A stretch of 44,443 nucleotides of DNA from Sphingobacteriales bacterium (lineage in GTDB: Bacteria > Bacteroidota > Bacteroidia > Chitinophagales > Chitinophagaceae): the NCBI GenBank assembly GCA_026391525.1, contig JAPLEF010000048.1:1-44443 (forward strand). The letters run 5' to 3'. Made by a program: the position numbers and the translations under genes. A model generated the notes under the pieces. That model had not been told where the DNA came from. It was given only the letters and a program-made list of their open reading frames with translations, and searched no databases. Each line of letters begins with the position of its first letter. The first letter of the stretch is position 1. Of the stretch, positions 17,291-26,703 are shown piece after piece.

Positions 17291-17576
17291 AGATCTGGAC
17301 CCCATATTGCATGCACAGCTTCGCCTTGCTGTTATGAGCCTGCTCATTGGAGTTAAAGAGGCGGAGTTCACTTTTTTAAAAGAGAAATCAAAAGCTAGTG
17401 CCGGAAATTTGAGCATACAACTCAACAAACTTAAGGAAGCGGGATATATTGAAATCAACAAACAGTTCCGAAACAATTATCCTCTCACCTTATGTAAAAT
17501 TACGCGTAAAGGAGTGGAAGCTTTTGAAGCCTATGTACTGGCCCTGCAGTCGTATACCCAAAACCCGGAATCATAG
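17283..17576 (+). CDS. Winged-helix transcriptional regulator
   Basis: The 97-residue protein is a single winged-helix DNA-binding domain: RLAVMSLLIGVKEAEFTFLKE is the first part, SAGNLSIQLNKLKEAGYI the recognition helix and KITRKGVEAFEAYV the wing and last helix. This layout fits the small MarR/PadR-like regulators of Bacteroidota (HTH_27 type). No ligand or metal site is visible, and dimerisation would use the terminal helices. It overlaps the membrane protein gene by 8 bases and ends 68 bases before an ABC transporter operon, which it may control. Confidence 0.85.
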   Translation: MFKDLDPILHAQLRLAVMSLLIGVKEAEFTFLKEKSKASAGNLSIQLNKLKEAGYIEINKQFRNNYPLTLCKITRKGVEAFEAYVLALQSYTQNPES

Positions 17577-17632
17577 GGACGGTTATTTTTGAATTCTTTG
17601 CATTACTTAAAACATTCCCCTGCAATTACTGT

Positions 17633-17640
17633 TAATTTTG
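17633..17640 (+). promoter_or_regulatory. TAATTTTG -7-like box before ABC operon
   Basis: TAATTTTG fits the Bacteroidota -7 consensus TAnnTTTG exactly and ends four bases before the ATG at 17645. No TTTG -33 box is found at the usual 19-base spacing. If active, the mRNA would be almost leaderless. Confidence 0.4.
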
Positions 17641-17644
17641 CAAG

Positions 17645-18574
17645 ATGAATGTTTTGCTGGAAGTTAACCATCTCACCAAACAATACCGGGATATCAAAGC
17701 TGTTGAAGATTTGTCGTTTTCCGTAATGGAAGGTGATATTTATGGTTTTTTAGGGCAAAACGGCGCCGGTAAATCAACCACGATCAGGATGTTGCTTACC
17801 CTCATTTCTCCAACAGCGGGGGAAATAAAAATTTTCGGTTTGCCACTTCATGAAAACCGGCATGAAATTCTTTCTCAAACCGGTTCCATCATTGAACGCC
17901 CCGATCTTTACCAATACCTCACGGCTTACGAAAACCTATCCCTTTTTGCGCGGATGAGCAAGATAAAAGTTTCGCGAAAGTTACTGATGAATCAATTGGA
18001 AATGGTTGGCCTGGCCGAACGCAGCCAAAGCAAAGTGCGAACTTTCAGCCAGGGCATGAAACAGCGTTTAGGCATTGCTGTTGCTTTGGTGCACGATCCA
18101 AAGTTGATCATATTAGATGAACCTACCAACGGGCTCGATCCGCAAGGTATTGCCGATATGCGAAACCTCATTTTAAGGCTAAGCAGGCAGATGGGCAAAA
18201 CGGTTATCGTATCCTCGCATTTGCTCAGTGAAATTGAAGTGATTGCCAGCCGGATGATTGTAATCCACAAAGGGAAAAAAATTGCAGAAGGCGTTGTTCA
18301 GGAAATGCTTGATCCCGCAAACACGCTTGTGCAAGTGGAAACCGCCAATAATATGAACGCATTAAAATGGTTGCAGGAAACCAGATGGGCAACCGCGGTT
18401 ATTCAGGGAAGACATTTGCAGTTGTCGATGAACCGGGAAGATATTCCTCAACTCATACGATACCTTGGTGAAAAAGGCACAGATATCGTTGCTGTTCAAC
18501 CCCGCCATAGCCTGGAAGCTTATTTTTTATCACTTACCAACAACGATACCCATGTGGAGCCTTTTGCAAATTGA
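17645..18574 (+). CDS. ABC transporter ATP-binding protein
   Basis: A 309-residue ABC ATPase of the ABC-2 export (CcmA/DRA) type. Walker A is GQNGAGKST (37-45), the signature is FSQGMKQRLG, Walker B with D-loop is LIILDEPTNGLD, and the H-loop is SSHLLSEIE. The C-terminal extension of about 80 residues is normal for this class. The permease gene overlaps its 3' end, so the two form one transporter. It resembles bacitracin or lantibiotic-resistance ATPases and Gld-like ATPases, but the substrate cannot be read from the sequence. It is separate from gldA at 3.8 kb. Confidence 0.9.
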   Translation: MNVLLEVNHLTKQYRDIKAVEDLSFSVMEGDIYGFLGQNGAGKSTTIRMLLTLISPTAGEIKIFGLPLHENRHEILSQTGSIIERPDLYQYLTAYENLSLFARMSKIKVSRKLLMNQLEMVGLAERSQSKVRTFSQGMKQRLGIAVALVHDPKLIILDEPTNGLDPQGIADMRNLILRLSRQMGKTVIVSSHLLSEIEVIASRMIVIHKGKKIAEGVVQEMLDPANTLVQVETANNMNALKWLQETRWATAVIQGRHLQLSMNREDIPQLIRYLGEKGTDIVAVQPRHSLEAYFLSLTNNDTHVEPFAN

Positions 18575-19445
18575 AATGTTTAAAATTTCCCGAAGGCCGC
18601 GTACGTATATCGCTTTTGCTGCCATCAGTGCTATTGTATTGATTTTTCAGTTTGCTTTTAAAGCAGACGGCTCGAGTTACATGAACCTCATGTTGCAAAG
18701 TGTACAAGACAGTTTTGAACTCGACCGCATCAAAGCCATCAATGGCTATTTCATGTGCTACATCATTCTTAACACCCTCCTGGTGCAGGTGCCCATACTG
18801 GTGGCACTCATAGCAGGAGATGCTATTTCAGGCGAGGCCAATATGGGCACGCTCAGGCTGCTCCTAACCAAACCTGTTAGCCGTACCCAATTGCTGCTTG
18901 TTAAGTTCATGGCGTCTTTCATTTTTACAGTAGCACTGCTACTATGGATGGCCGTTATGGCGCTCTTCCTCAGTATGGCCATTTTTGGTGTCGACGACAT
19001 GCTGATCTTTAGGGTGAGCGGCGAAGAATCACAGATCCTGCAGATTGGAGCAGATGATGTGCTGTGGCGCTATTTCGCTGCATTCGGTTATGCGGCAATC
19101 GCCCTTACCGTTATTGCAGCACTCGCATTGCTCTTATCTATCTATGCAGAAAATTCAATCGGCCCGATCATCGCTACGGTATGTATCGTAATTATTTGTA
19201 CCATCGTATCTAACATCGGCGTGCCGATTATCGACAAAAACGTAAAACCCTGGCTCTTCACCTCATACCTAGTAGGCTGGAAAGGTTTCTTTTATATCGG
19301 CACTAATGCAGACGGGCAGCCCATTCCGGGGAGCCTTGAAAACTGGCCTGCCATCCGCAAAAGCTTATTCATCCTCATTGCTCATATCGTCATCCTGCTG
19401 GGTATTTCGATTGCTGTGTTCAGAAAGAAAGATATTTTATCATAA
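18552..19445 (+). CDS. ABC-2 type transporter permease
   Basis: I set the start at the ATG at 18552 (MWSLLQIEMFK), overlapping the ATPase gene by 23 bases; the ATG at 18576 is an alternative. The 297-residue protein has six predicted membrane helices, including TYIAFAAISAIVLIFQFAF, YFMCYIILNTLLVQVPILVALIAG, FIFTVALLLWMAVMALFL, IALTVIAALALLLSIYA, IGPIIATVCIVIICTIVS and SLFILIAHIVILLGISIAVF. The ISGEANMGTLRLLLTKPVSR segment is the classic cytoplasmic loop of ABC-2 permeases. Together with the preceding ATPase it makes an exporter; the substrate is unknown. The LolA-like gene follows after 9 bases. Confidence 0.9.
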   Translation: MWSLLQIEMFKISRRPRTYIAFAAISAIVLIFQFAFKADGSSYMNLMLQSVQDSFELDRIKAINGYFMCYIILNTLLVQVPILVALIAGDAISGEANMGTLRLLLTKPVSRTQLLLVKFMASFIFTVALLLWMAVMALFLSMAIFGVDDMLIFRVSGEESQILQIGADDVLWRYFAAFGYAAIALTVIAALALLLSIYAENSIGPIIATVCIVIICTIVSNIGVPIIDKNVKPWLFTSYLVGWKGFFYIGTNADGQPIPGSLENWPAIRKSLFILIAHIVILLGISIAVFRKKDILS

Positions 19446-19454
19446 ACGAAACTT

Positions 19455-20144
19455 ATGTACCACTTCATAAAATTAGTAACGCTATTTCTTTTTTATTCCA
19501 TTGCTTCACCGGCACAGGATATAGAAACAATCCTTGAAAAAGCCAGAATTAAAATCAACCAGGTAAATGATTATCAGGCATCGGGCAAGATGAAAACCAA
19601 TGTGGCATTTCTGAAAGTTCCGGTAGCCAACATCACTGTTTATTTCAAGAAACCCAATAAGCTGAAATTGAAAAGCGAAAAAGGAGTTTCTTTCATACCT
19701 AAGGGTGCGGTTAGCATCAACATGAACAGTTTGCTGGAAAGCGATCGCTTTACTATAATCGATGCCGGCACAGAAAAAATTAACAATGTTATGATGCGGG
19801 TAGCCAAATTGCTTCCGCTGGATGATAACAGCGATGTAGTGCTTTCAACTGTTTATATCGATCCATCCAATTTCGTAATCTGTAAAGCCAAAACAACCAC
19901 CCGTGAAAATGGCACTTACGAATTGGTTATGACTTACGGGAAATATATTGCTTACGGACTTCCCGACAGGATTGTATTTTCCTTTAACACCCGCGATTAC
20001 AAATTGCCCAAAGGAGTTACTTTTGATTTTGATGATGGCAGCGAAAAGAAAAAGCCGGAAGACCTCAAAAATAAAAAAGGAAAAGCCGAAATTGATTTCA
20101 ATTCCTACATCATCAATAAAGGGGTTCAGGATAATATATTTTGA
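19455..20144 (+). CDS. LolA-like outer-membrane lipoprotein carrier/sorting protein
   Basis: The 229-residue protein has a signal peptide ending near PAQ and a LolA/LolB-like half-barrel: TILEKARIKINQVNDYQASGKM, TVYFKKPNKLKLKSEKG, STVYIDPSNFVICKAKTTT and TYGKYIAYGLPDRIVFSF. This fold binds acyl chains, and such proteins carry lipoproteins or related lipids across the periplasm. The charged end (EKKKPEDLKNKKGKAE) is unusual for LolA. Being 9 bases behind an ABC ATPase/permease pair suggests that the exporter hands a lipidic substrate to this protein, but that is inference. Confidence 0.65.
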   Translation: MYHFIKLVTLFLFYSIASPAQDIETILEKARIKINQVNDYQASGKMKTNVAFLKVPVANITVYFKKPNKLKLKSEKGVSFIPKGAVSINMNSLLESDRFTIIDAGTEKINNVMMRVAKLLPLDDNSDVVLSTVYIDPSNFVICKAKTTTRENGTYELVMTYGKYIAYGLPDRIVFSFNTRDYKLPKGVTFDFDDGSEKKKPEDLKNKKGKAEIDFNSYIINKGVQDNIF

Positions 20145-20186
20145 TGATGAGCAGCAAAAAGCTTACCTTATCACAAAATTTATTTT

Positions 20187-20390
20187 ATGTCAATTTTAAA
20201 AGTCATTGAAATTCTGGCCAACTCGCCAAAAGGATGGGAAGAAGCAACCCAAAACGCAGTTACTCACGCTGCAAAAAGCCTCCGGAATATCAAGAGTGTG
20301 AATGTAGCCAATCAAAGTGCACTGGTTGATAAAAAAGGAAAAATTACAGAATACAGGGTGAATGTAAGGATCAGTTTTGAAGTGGAATAG
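20187..20390 (+). CDS. Dodecin family flavin-binding protein
   Basis: The 67-residue protein is a full-length dodecin: IEILANSPKGWEEATQNAV with the flavin-stacking Trp17, then KSLRNIKSVNV and the C-terminal strand EYRVNVRISFEVE. Dodecins form hollow dodecamers that store or buffer flavins (FMN in most bacteria) and protect them from photo-reactions. It is monocistronic-looking, 42 bases after the LolA-like gene and convergent with pdxA with only 16 bases between them. Confidence 0.95.
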   Translation: MSILKVIEILANSPKGWEEATQNAVTHAAKSLRNIKSVNVANQSALVDKKGKITEYRVNVRISFEVE

Positions 20391-20406
20391 CTAAAGCAAT
20401 GTTCCC

Positions 20407-21501
20407 TTAATCTTCATTTATTTTTTCGTCAATAGCATTGGCTACAACCGATTTGCTGAGTTTTCGCAGCGGATTAGCGCGTTGATTGCTATACTCATTC
20501 CTGTTATGCAGGATGTCGATACAGCTGAATAATGCCTGACGCGTTGAAGTTTCATCAGCTAACCCTTTACCTGCAATATCGAATGCAGTACCATGGTCGG
20601 GTGATGTTCTCACCGCATTTAACCCTGCAGTGTAATTAACTCCTTCCCCGAGCGACAACGATTTAAAAGGAATCAGCCCCTGATCGTGGTAAAGTGCAAG
20701 TACCGCATCAAATTTTTCATACTGCCCTCTGGCGAAGAATGCATCAGCACTATAAGGACCAAAACAGAAAATATCTTTTTGTTTGGCTTCTTTGATGGCT
20801 GGTTTGATGATTTCAATTTCTTCTTTACCGATTAGCCCTTCATCACCGGAATGTGGGTTGAGGCCGAGTACTGCAATTTTTGGCTTAGTGATGAGGAAAT
20901 CTTTCTTCAACGATTGGTTGATTACCTGAAGTTTACTCAGGATGCTTTCTTTAGTGATGAATTGTGAAATATCTTTTACCGGCACATGTTCGGTTAGTAA
21001 GCCGATGCGCATGTTTTCAGCGATCATCAGCATCGCTACATCCTTGCCGCCAAATAGTTGTTTCAGGTAAGGGGTATGCCCCGAAAAATTGAAACTTGCA
21101 GATTGTATATTTTTTTTGTGAATGGGTGCGGTAACCAACCCGTGAATCAATCCTGATTTTAATGCTTCTGCAGCTTGCGTAAGGCTGATAACGGCATACT
21201 TGCCTCCGGTATCATTCATCTCCCCGGGTGTTATGGCTATTTCTTCCTCCCAACTTTGGAATAAGTTGATTTGTTTGTGATTCACCTTGCCAAGTTCTCG
21301 CACCTGTGCAAAGTTAATATTCACTTCCGGAAGCGTTTTCCGGTAAAAATTCAACACTTTGTTGTTGGCAAAAACCACAGGGGTGCAAAATTCCAGCACA
21401 CGGCTATCACTAAGTACTTTAAGAATCAGTTCGATGCCGATTCCATTGATATCTCCGCAACTGAAACCGATGATGGGTTTATGTTCGATCGAAACGCTCA
21501 T
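20407..21501 (-). CDS. pdxA: 4-hydroxythreonine-4-phosphate dehydrogenase
   Basis: The 364-residue protein carries the PdxA signatures: the GDINGIG loop near residue 17, SGHTPYL with His142 (substrate), and metal-binding His172 (TEHVPV), His217 (NPHSGD) and His272 (YHDQGLIPFK), followed by TSPDHGTAFDIAG. PdxA oxidises 4-phosphohydroxy-L-threonine in the DXP-independent-end branch of pyridoxal phosphate synthesis, acting as a cytoplasmic dimer. In many bacteria pdxA is next to rsmA (ksgA); here the two are neighbours but divergent, separated by a repeat block. The start ATG at 21501 matches the family N-terminus. Confidence 0.95.
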   Translation of the reverse strand: MSVSIEHKPIIGFSCGDINGIGIELILKVLSDSRVLEFCTPVVFANNKVLNFYRKTLPEVNINFAQVRELGKVNHKQINLFQSWEEEIAITPGEMNDTGGKYAVISLTQAAEALKSGLIHGLVTAPIHKKNIQSASFNFSGHTPYLKQLFGGKDVAMLMIAENMRIGLLTEHVPVKDISQFITKESILSKLQVINQSLKKDFLITKPKIAVLGLNPHSGDEGLIGKEEIEIIKPAIKEAKQKDIFCFGPYSADAFFARGQYEKFDAVLALYHDQGLIPFKSLSLGEGVNYTAGLNAVRTSPDHGTAFDIAGKGLADETSTRQALFSCIDILHNRNEYSNQRANPLRKLSKSVVANAIDEKINED

Positions 21502-21734
21502 ACCTGCCTGTTTAATTCCGGTAAAAGTACAACATCTTGCCTAAACTGTTTTATAGGAAAATACCGGCTTTTTTTAGCAGCTTCTGCACATTATTTCGCA
21601 GGATTACTACGTATAAAAATATTTTTTTATTTTTCTCAATTCATATAACTATCTCATTTACGATGTGCTGAGCAATGGGGAAAACTCCTTAACCTAAAGC
21701 AAGTTATCAGAAAAAAATTATCCTTCCTCTTACC

Positions 21735-21930
21735 TTATACCGATTGGACAAACAATATAGTCCAATATCGGCTATCGCCTCATTGTACTATTTGTTTGAT
21801 ACCATCGGCATTTATACCGATTGGACAAACAATATAGTCCAATATCGGCGCATTTATACCGATTGGACAAACAATGTAGTCCAATATCGGCTATCGCCTC
21901 ATTGAACTATTTGTTTAATACCATCGGCAT
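21735..21930. repeat. Palindromic repeat array (A-B'-A-A-B')
   Basis: Unit A (37 bp, TTATACCGATTGGAC...ATCGG) occurs at 21735-21771, 21812-21848 and 21854-21890, the third with one change. Each A holds an inverted repeat, CCGAT-TGGAC against GTCCA-AT-ATCGG. Unit B (40 bp) occurs at 21772-21811 and 21891-21930 with two differences and reads as a diverged reverse copy of A (ATTG.ACTAT...TTGTTT...ATCGG). A and B can therefore also fold together into a long hairpin. The array resembles REP/BIME or MITE sequences rather than CRISPR, since there are no unique spacers. Confidence 0.85.
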
Positions 21931-21977
21931 ATAAGATTTATAAAATATTGGCATATTATATAATTCACATTGGTATT
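21931..21977 (-). repeat. Dispersed hairpin element C, copy 1
   Basis: This 47-bp unit abuts the A/B array and matches the reverse complement of 39591-39637 at 45 of 47 positions. Its core (21935-21966) is a 14-bp imperfect stem around a TGGC loop. It ends with the reverse of TAATACCAATGTG, similar to the TTATACCGATTGG that opens the array, so the whole 21735-21977 block looks like it has related inverted ends. Confidence 0.85.
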
Positions 21978-22045
21978 AGTGCATGATTAGCATGATCTGT
22001 TAATTATCCAGGCTTATGCCCTTTGTTCTGCTTATTTTTGTGCAG

Positions 22046-22798
22046 ATGTATACGCTGAAAAAGTCGCTGGGCCAGCATTTTCTTAAAGATGATGCCATCA
22101 TTGCCAAAATCATGGATGCCTTACAGCACTATCCGGTAGAAAGGCTTTTGGAAGTTGGTCCTGGTGCAGGTGCGCTCACCTCCTCTCTGATAAAATTGCC
22201 AGGGGTATCCTTTTTAGCCGTTGAACTCGATAAGGAAAAAGTGGAATATCTCGAAAAAAAATACCCTGAACTTAAAGGAAAAATCATCACTGCAAGTATC
22301 CTCGATATTCAGCCGCCGTTTACAGAAAATTTCACCCTGATTGGAAATTTTCCTTACAATATTTCTTCTCAGATCCTTTTCAAAGTGCTGGATTGGAAAG
22401 AACAGGTACCTGTTGTGATCGGCATGTTTCAGAAAGAAGTGGCGGAAAGGGCTGCTTCAGCTCCCGGATCTAAAGCTTATGGAGTGCTCAGTGCGTTGGT
22501 GCAGGCTTATTACGATGTTACCTATTTATTTGAAGTGCCGCCGGAAGCATTCAACCCTCCCCCAAAAGTAATGAGCGCTGTAATCCGGTTAACCAGGCGT
22601 AAAACCCCTTTAGCGGTTAAATCGGAACGGGCATATTGGGTATTGGTAAAAACGGCATTCAATCAACGGAGGAAAACATTGCGCAATGCATTAAAGGCAC
22701 AGTTTGAACCGGCAGTACTCGAAGAAGCCATGTTCAGTAAAAGAGCAGAGCAACTTAGTATTGACGAATTTGCCGCACTCACTTACCGGATGAAGTAA
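22046..22798 (+). CDS. rsmA: 16S rRNA (adenine1518-N6/adenine1519-N6)-dimethyltransferase
   Basis: I chose the ATG at 22046 (MYTLKKSLGQHFLKD), which is the family N-terminus; the frame extends upstream to 22016 without support. The 250-residue protein has the SAM-binding motif LEVGPGAGALT (35-45), the acidic VELD (59-62), the catalytic NFPY (101-104) and the Pro-rich FNPPPKVMSAVIRL typical of RsmA/KsgA. It dimethylates two adjacent adenines in helix 45 of 16S rRNA late in 30S assembly. It is divergent from pdxA. Confidence 0.95.
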   Translation: MYTLKKSLGQHFLKDDAIIAKIMDALQHYPVERLLEVGPGAGALTSSLIKLPGVSFLAVELDKEKVEYLEKKYPELKGKIITASILDIQPPFTENFTLIGNFPYNISSQILFKVLDWKEQVPVVIGMFQKEVAERAASAPGSKAYGVLSALVQAYYDVTYLFEVPPEAFNPPPKVMSAVIRLTRRKTPLAVKSERAYWVLVKTAFNQRRKTLRNALKAQFEPAVLEEAMFSKRAEQLSIDEFAALTYRMK

Positions 22799-22835
22799 AC
22801 AGCTCTTTAAGCAGACAGTTTTAATCCCTATATCG

Positions 22836-22843
22836 TAATTTTG
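22836..22843 (+). promoter_or_regulatory. Possible -7 element upstream of icmF
   Basis: TAATTTTG matches TAnnTTTG exactly, 71 bases before the icmF ATG. The position where a TTTG -33 box is expected reads AGAC, so support is partial. A second candidate, TAAATTTT at 22900-22907 with TTG 19 bases before it, lies almost on the start codon. Confidence 0.35.
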
Positions 22844-22914
22844 CAAAACGGCTCTATGGTAAACAGTAGCATGTTTCTTGCCGTTGGTATCTCACCGATT
22901 AAATTTTGAGTAAA

Positions 22915-25900
22915 ATGAGTTTTTCGCCAAAACAAAAAGTTAGGATCGTAACAGCAGCAGCATTATTCGACGGACATGATGCAGCTATCAATATCATGCG
23001 CAGGATCTTGCAGAGCAAAGGTGCAGAAATCATCCATCTAGGGCACAACAGGAGTGTGGCGGAAATTGTGGAATGCGCTATTGAGGAAGATGTACAGGGT
23101 ATTGCCATCACCAGTTATCAGGGAGGACATGTGGAATTTTTCAAGTACATGAAAGATCTTTTAGAAGAAAATGGTTGCGGGCATATCCGGATTTTTGGCG
23201 GCGGAGGTGGAACCATCCTTCCATCTGAAATTGAAGAACTGCATGCTTATGGCATTACCAGGATCTACTCACCTGATGATGGCCGTAAGATGGGGCTGGA
23301 AGGAATGATTGAAGATGTAATCAAACAATGCGATTTCAATCTTAATGGCAACGGCGATTATCCGTACCCGATGACGCTTGGTGAAGCAAAAGATATCCGT
23401 AAAATTGCCCGTCTCATCACTAACGCAGAAAATGGAATTCAAATCACTGCCCATATTGATGATAATATCACTACAACACCAGTCGTTGGCATTACCGGTA
23501 CAGGTGGCGCAGGAAAATCTTCGGTAACCGATGAATTGGTACGGCGTTTTCTGAATACCTATACCGATAAAACCATCGCTGTCATTTCAGTAGATCCATC
23601 CAAAAAGAAAACCGGTGGAGCGTTGCTTGGAGATAGGATCCGCATGAATGCCATTTCATCAAACAGGGCTTACATGCGTAGCCTGGCAACCCGTGAAAGT
23701 GATAAAGCCCTCAGCCGCTATGTGAAAGAGGCACTTGAAATATGTTGCCATGCAGGTTACGACCTTGTGATTCTTGAAAGTGCAGGCGTTGGGCAGAGCG
23801 ATGCATCCATCCTCGATTATTGCAACCTCAGCATGTATGTGATGACGCCGGAATACGGTGCCCCTTCACAACTGGAAAAAATAAATATGCTCGATTATGC
23901 AGATCTGGTTTGCGTAAATAAATTTGATAAAGCTGGTGCTTTGGATGCCTTGCATGATGTTCGTAAACAATACAAGCGCAACCACGGGTTATGGGATGCC
24001 AAAGATGAAGATTTGCCTGTGGTAGGTACTATAGCCTCTCAGTTTAACGACACCGGAGTGAACGAGCTTTTTGAAAGACTGATGGAAAAACTGCTTGAAA
24101 AAACAGGAGTCAGTTTCAAAGGCCCGATTGAACATCATCCACATCTGAAAGATACCAGCAGCCAGTCTACCATCATTCCGCCATCACGGGTACGTTATCT
24201 TGCAGAAATTGCTGAAACCCTTTCTGGTTACGACAGCTGGGCAAAATCGCAGGCTGATCTTGCTTCTAAACTTTTTCAACTTGAGGGGGTGATTTCAATC
24301 CTTGGTGATTCCGGTGATGCTGACCAATCTGTGATTCAAACGCTGCAAATTGAAAAAGAAAATATCAAACAACAGATCGATAGGCACAACCTGCAATTGA
24401 TAGCAGGATGGGCGTTGATGCGTGAACGTTACCTGCAGCCAAATTATGTTTTCGAAGTGAGAGGCAAGGAAATTCGCCAACCGCTTACCTATAAAAGTTT
24501 ATCCGGAACCATTGTTCCAAAAGTTGTATTGCCAAAGTATAAGGACTGGGGCGATATCCTGCTCTGGCAGTTGCAAGAGAATGTTCCCGGTTCATTTCCA
24601 TTTGCGGCAGGTGTTTTCCCATTAAAAAGAGAAGGCGAAGACCCCACCAGGATGTTTGCCGGTGAAGGCGGGCCCGAACGCACGAATCGCAGGTTCCATT
24701 ATGTTAGTCTTGGCCAGCCGGCAAAAAGATTGAGTACCGCTTTCGACAGTGTTACTTTATATGGAGAAGATCCTGCTCATCGGCCTGATATTTATGGAAA
24801 AGTGGGCAATAGTGGGGTGAGTATCGCTACGGTAGATGATGCCAAAAAATTGTACAGCGGGTTTGATCTTTGTGATCCCAAAACATCGGTGAGCATGACC
24901 ATCAATGGTCCGGCGCCTATTTTACTCGCCTTTTTTATGAATGCGGCTATCGACCAACAATGTGAGAAGTACATTCTGGAGCATGGGCTGAATGAAGAAG
25001 TGAACAAACGTATTGAATCTAAATATGCAATAGATCAATTGCCTAATTATACCGGGATGGATGGAAGCCCGGTTTGGGCAAGGCAGGGCACTATGCAGGG
25101 GAGCTTGCCTGAAGGTAATGATGGCTTAGGCTTACGATTGCTTGGTTTGAGCGGCGATGATGTATTGCCTCCTGATGTTTATGCCAGCATCAGGGCCAAA
25201 GCTTTAAGTACGGTGAGAGGTACTGTACAGGCGGATATCTTAAAAGAGGATCAGGCTCAGAATACCTGCATCTTTTCAACAGAATTCGCACTAAAACTGA
25301 TGGGTGATGTGCAACAGTATTTTATCGATCATGAAGTGCAGAATTTTTACAGCGTAAGCATCAGTGGTTATCATATTGCTGAGGCAGGGGCAAACCCCAT
25401 CACCCAATTGGCGTTCACCTTAGCCAATGGCTTTACCTATGTAGAGTATTATCTAAGCAGGGGGATGAAGATTGATGATTTCGCACCAAACCTTTCTTTC
25501 TTCTTCAGCAACGGCATGGATCCGGAGTACAGTGTGATAGGCCGTGTTGCCCGTCGCATCTGGGCAAAAGCGATGAAACATAAGTATAAGGCCAATAGCC
25601 GTAGCCAGAAACTGAAATATCATATCCAAACCAGTGGCAGAAGTTTACATGCCCAGGAAATCGACTTCAACGATATCCGCACCAGTTTACAGGCACTGTA
25701 TGCCATATACGACAATTGTAATTCACTGCATACTAACGCTTACGATGAGGCGATAACCACACCCACAGAGGAAAGTGTTCGAAGGGCCATGGCCATCCAA
25801 CTGATCATCAACAGGGAACTGGGTACGGCAAAGAACGAGAACCCTAATCAGGGTTCATTTCTCATTGAAGAACTTACCGACCTGGTAGAACAGGCAGTGA

Positions 25901-26316
25901 TGACTGAATTCAACCGGATTACGGAAAGAGGAGGAGTATTGGGTGCTATGGAAAGGATGTATCAACGCAACAAGATCCAGGAGGAAAGTCTCTATTACGA
26001 AACACTGAAACATACCGGCGAATATCCGATTGTAGGCGTGAATACTTTCTTAAGCAAGCAAGGTTCGCCTACGGTATTGCCTTCTGAAGTGATTCGTTCA
26101 ACCGGTGATGAAAAAGAAAAACAGATTGATGCATTGCTCGCTTTCAAAAAAAGGCATGCAGCACAATCCGCTGAAAGGCTTAAAAAGCTTCAACAGGTTG
26201 CCATAGCTAACGGAAATCTTTTTGAGGAATTGATGGAAACCGTAAAATATTGCAGTCTGGGCGAAATCACCAATGCCCTTTACCAGGTGGGTGGCCAATA
26301 CCGCAGGAATATGTAA
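22915..26316 (+). CDS. icmF: Fused isobutyryl-CoA mutase-type B12 enzyme (IcmF)
   Basis: I use the ATG at 22915 rather than the TTG at 22906. The 1133-residue protein is a three-part fusion: a B12-binding domain (about 5-140, [26 protein letters not shown]), a MeaI/MeaB-type G-protein chaperone (about 190-410, [13 protein letters not shown]-loop, NKFD), and the mutase barrel (about 520-1130, with YHIAEAGAN carrying the catalytic His). IcmF interconverts isobutyryl-CoA and butyryl-CoA using adenosylcobalamin while its GTPase gates cofactor loading. Gln782 (in AQNTCIF) stands where methylmalonyl-CoA mutase has Arg207, which fits a non-carboxylated substrate. Leu570 (VFPLKRE) may replace the Phe of Geobacillus IcmF. 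An insert of about 65 residues ([12 protein letters not shown] to LSGDDVLPP) lengthens it compared with Geobacillus. Confidence 0.93.
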   Translation: MSFSPKQKVRIVTAAALFDGHDAAINIMRRILQSKGAEIIHLGHNRSVAEIVECAIEEDVQGIAITSYQGGHVEFFKYMKDLLEENGCGHIRIFGGGGGTILPSEIEELHAYGITRIYSPDDGRKMGLEGMIEDVIKQCDFNLNGNGDYPYPMTLGEAKDIRKIARLITNAENGIQITAHIDDNITTTPVVGITGTGGAGKSSVTDELVRRFLNTYTDKTIAVISVDPSKKKTGGALLGDRIRMNAISSNRAYMRSLATRESDKALSRYVKEALEICCHAGYDLVILESAGVGQSDASILDYCNLSMYVMTPEYGAPSQLEKINMLDYADLVCVNKFDKAGALDALHDVRKQYKRNHGLWDAKDEDLPVVGTIASQFNDTGVNELFERLMEKLLEKTGVSFKGPIEHHPHLKDTSSQSTIIPPSRVRYLAEIAETLSGYDSWAKSQADLASKLFQLEGVISILGDSGDADQSVIQTLQIEKENIKQQIDRHNLQLIAGWALMRERYLQPNYVFEVRGKEIRQPLTYKSLSGTIVPKVVLPKYKDWGDILLWQLQENVPGSFPFAAGVFPLKREGEDPTRMFAGEGGPERTNRRFHYVSLGQPAKRLSTAFDSVTLYGEDPAHRPDIYGKVGNSGVSIATVDDAKKLYSGFDLCDPKTSVSMTINGPAPILLAFFMNAAIDQQCEKYILEHGLNEEVNKRIESKYAIDQLPNYTGMDGSPVWARQGTMQGSLPEGNDGLGLRLLGLSGDDVLPPDVYASIRAKALSTVRGTVQADILKEDQAQNTCIFSTEFALKLMGDVQQYFIDHEVQNFYSVSISGYHIAEAGANPITQLAFTLANGFTYVEYYLSRGMKIDDFAPNLSFFFSNGMDPEYSVIGRVARRIWAKAMKHKYKANSRSQKLKYHIQTSGRSLHAQEIDFNDIRTSLQALYAIYDNCNSLHTNAYDEAITTPTEESVRRAMAIQLIINRELGTAKNENPNQGSFLIEELTDLVEQAVMTEFNRITERGGVLGAMERMYQRNKIQEESLYYETLKHTGEYPIVGVNTFLSKQGSPTVLPSEVIRSTGDEKEKQIDALLAFKKRHAAQSAERLKKLQQVAIANGNLFEELMETVKYCSLGEITNALYQVGGQYRRNM

Positions 26317-26703
26317 GAGGGTATTACCAAATGGTTAAACTGTTTGTATTTTGGGATTCATTTTTAGAATTTTTTCAATAAACCGTCAAAAAATTAGTTT
26401 GCTTATATAGTACAATACATCAAACTTCTTATCTTTACTCCGGTTTTTCATAGGATATTGGATTTTAAAGCGGGACTAGATTTCTATCTTGGTCCCTTTT
26501 TTATGCCACTTACTATCCGAACTGTACTTTTTAAAATGGCTTGAGTTTTTTTCGAATAAGTATATCCGTTAGTTTTATTTTGTTATATAGCAGCACATGT
26601 ACATAACTGGTGGAAAACTGGGAGCTTAGGGAATTGATAATTTGTAATAATGGTTTTATATTGCCACGTAATTCCCGCTTTAACTGATCCAAGTTCCATT
26701 CAA
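26317..26703. other. Intergenic region after icmF
   Basis: The region holds the icmF terminator (26472-26502) and an AT-rich stretch before the amidase gene. The ATG at 26650 begins an in-frame extension of the amidase that is probably not used. I see no other gene. Confidence 0.5.
26472..26502 (+). terminator. Rho-independent terminator after icmF
   Basis: GGGACTA (26472-26478) pairs with TGGTCCC (26490-26496), including one G-T pair, and runs into six T residues. It lies 155 bases after the icmF stop codon, so the transcript would carry a long 3' tail. Confidence 0.75.

Larger units (their letters stand above)
21502..22045. other. pdxA/rsmA intergenic region filled with palindromic repeats
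   Basis: Of these 544 bases, 21735-21977 is a repeat block described separately. The rest is AT-rich and carries no gene that I can support. A TATTTTTG box (22033-22040) lies five bases before the rsmA ATG and may be its -7 element. Confidence 0.7.

Noticed and set aside
21735-21930. Possible CRISPR array
   Set aside because: The repeats are themselves palindromic and adjoin directly or with three bases between, the second unit type is an inverted copy, and there are no unique spacers or cas genes.
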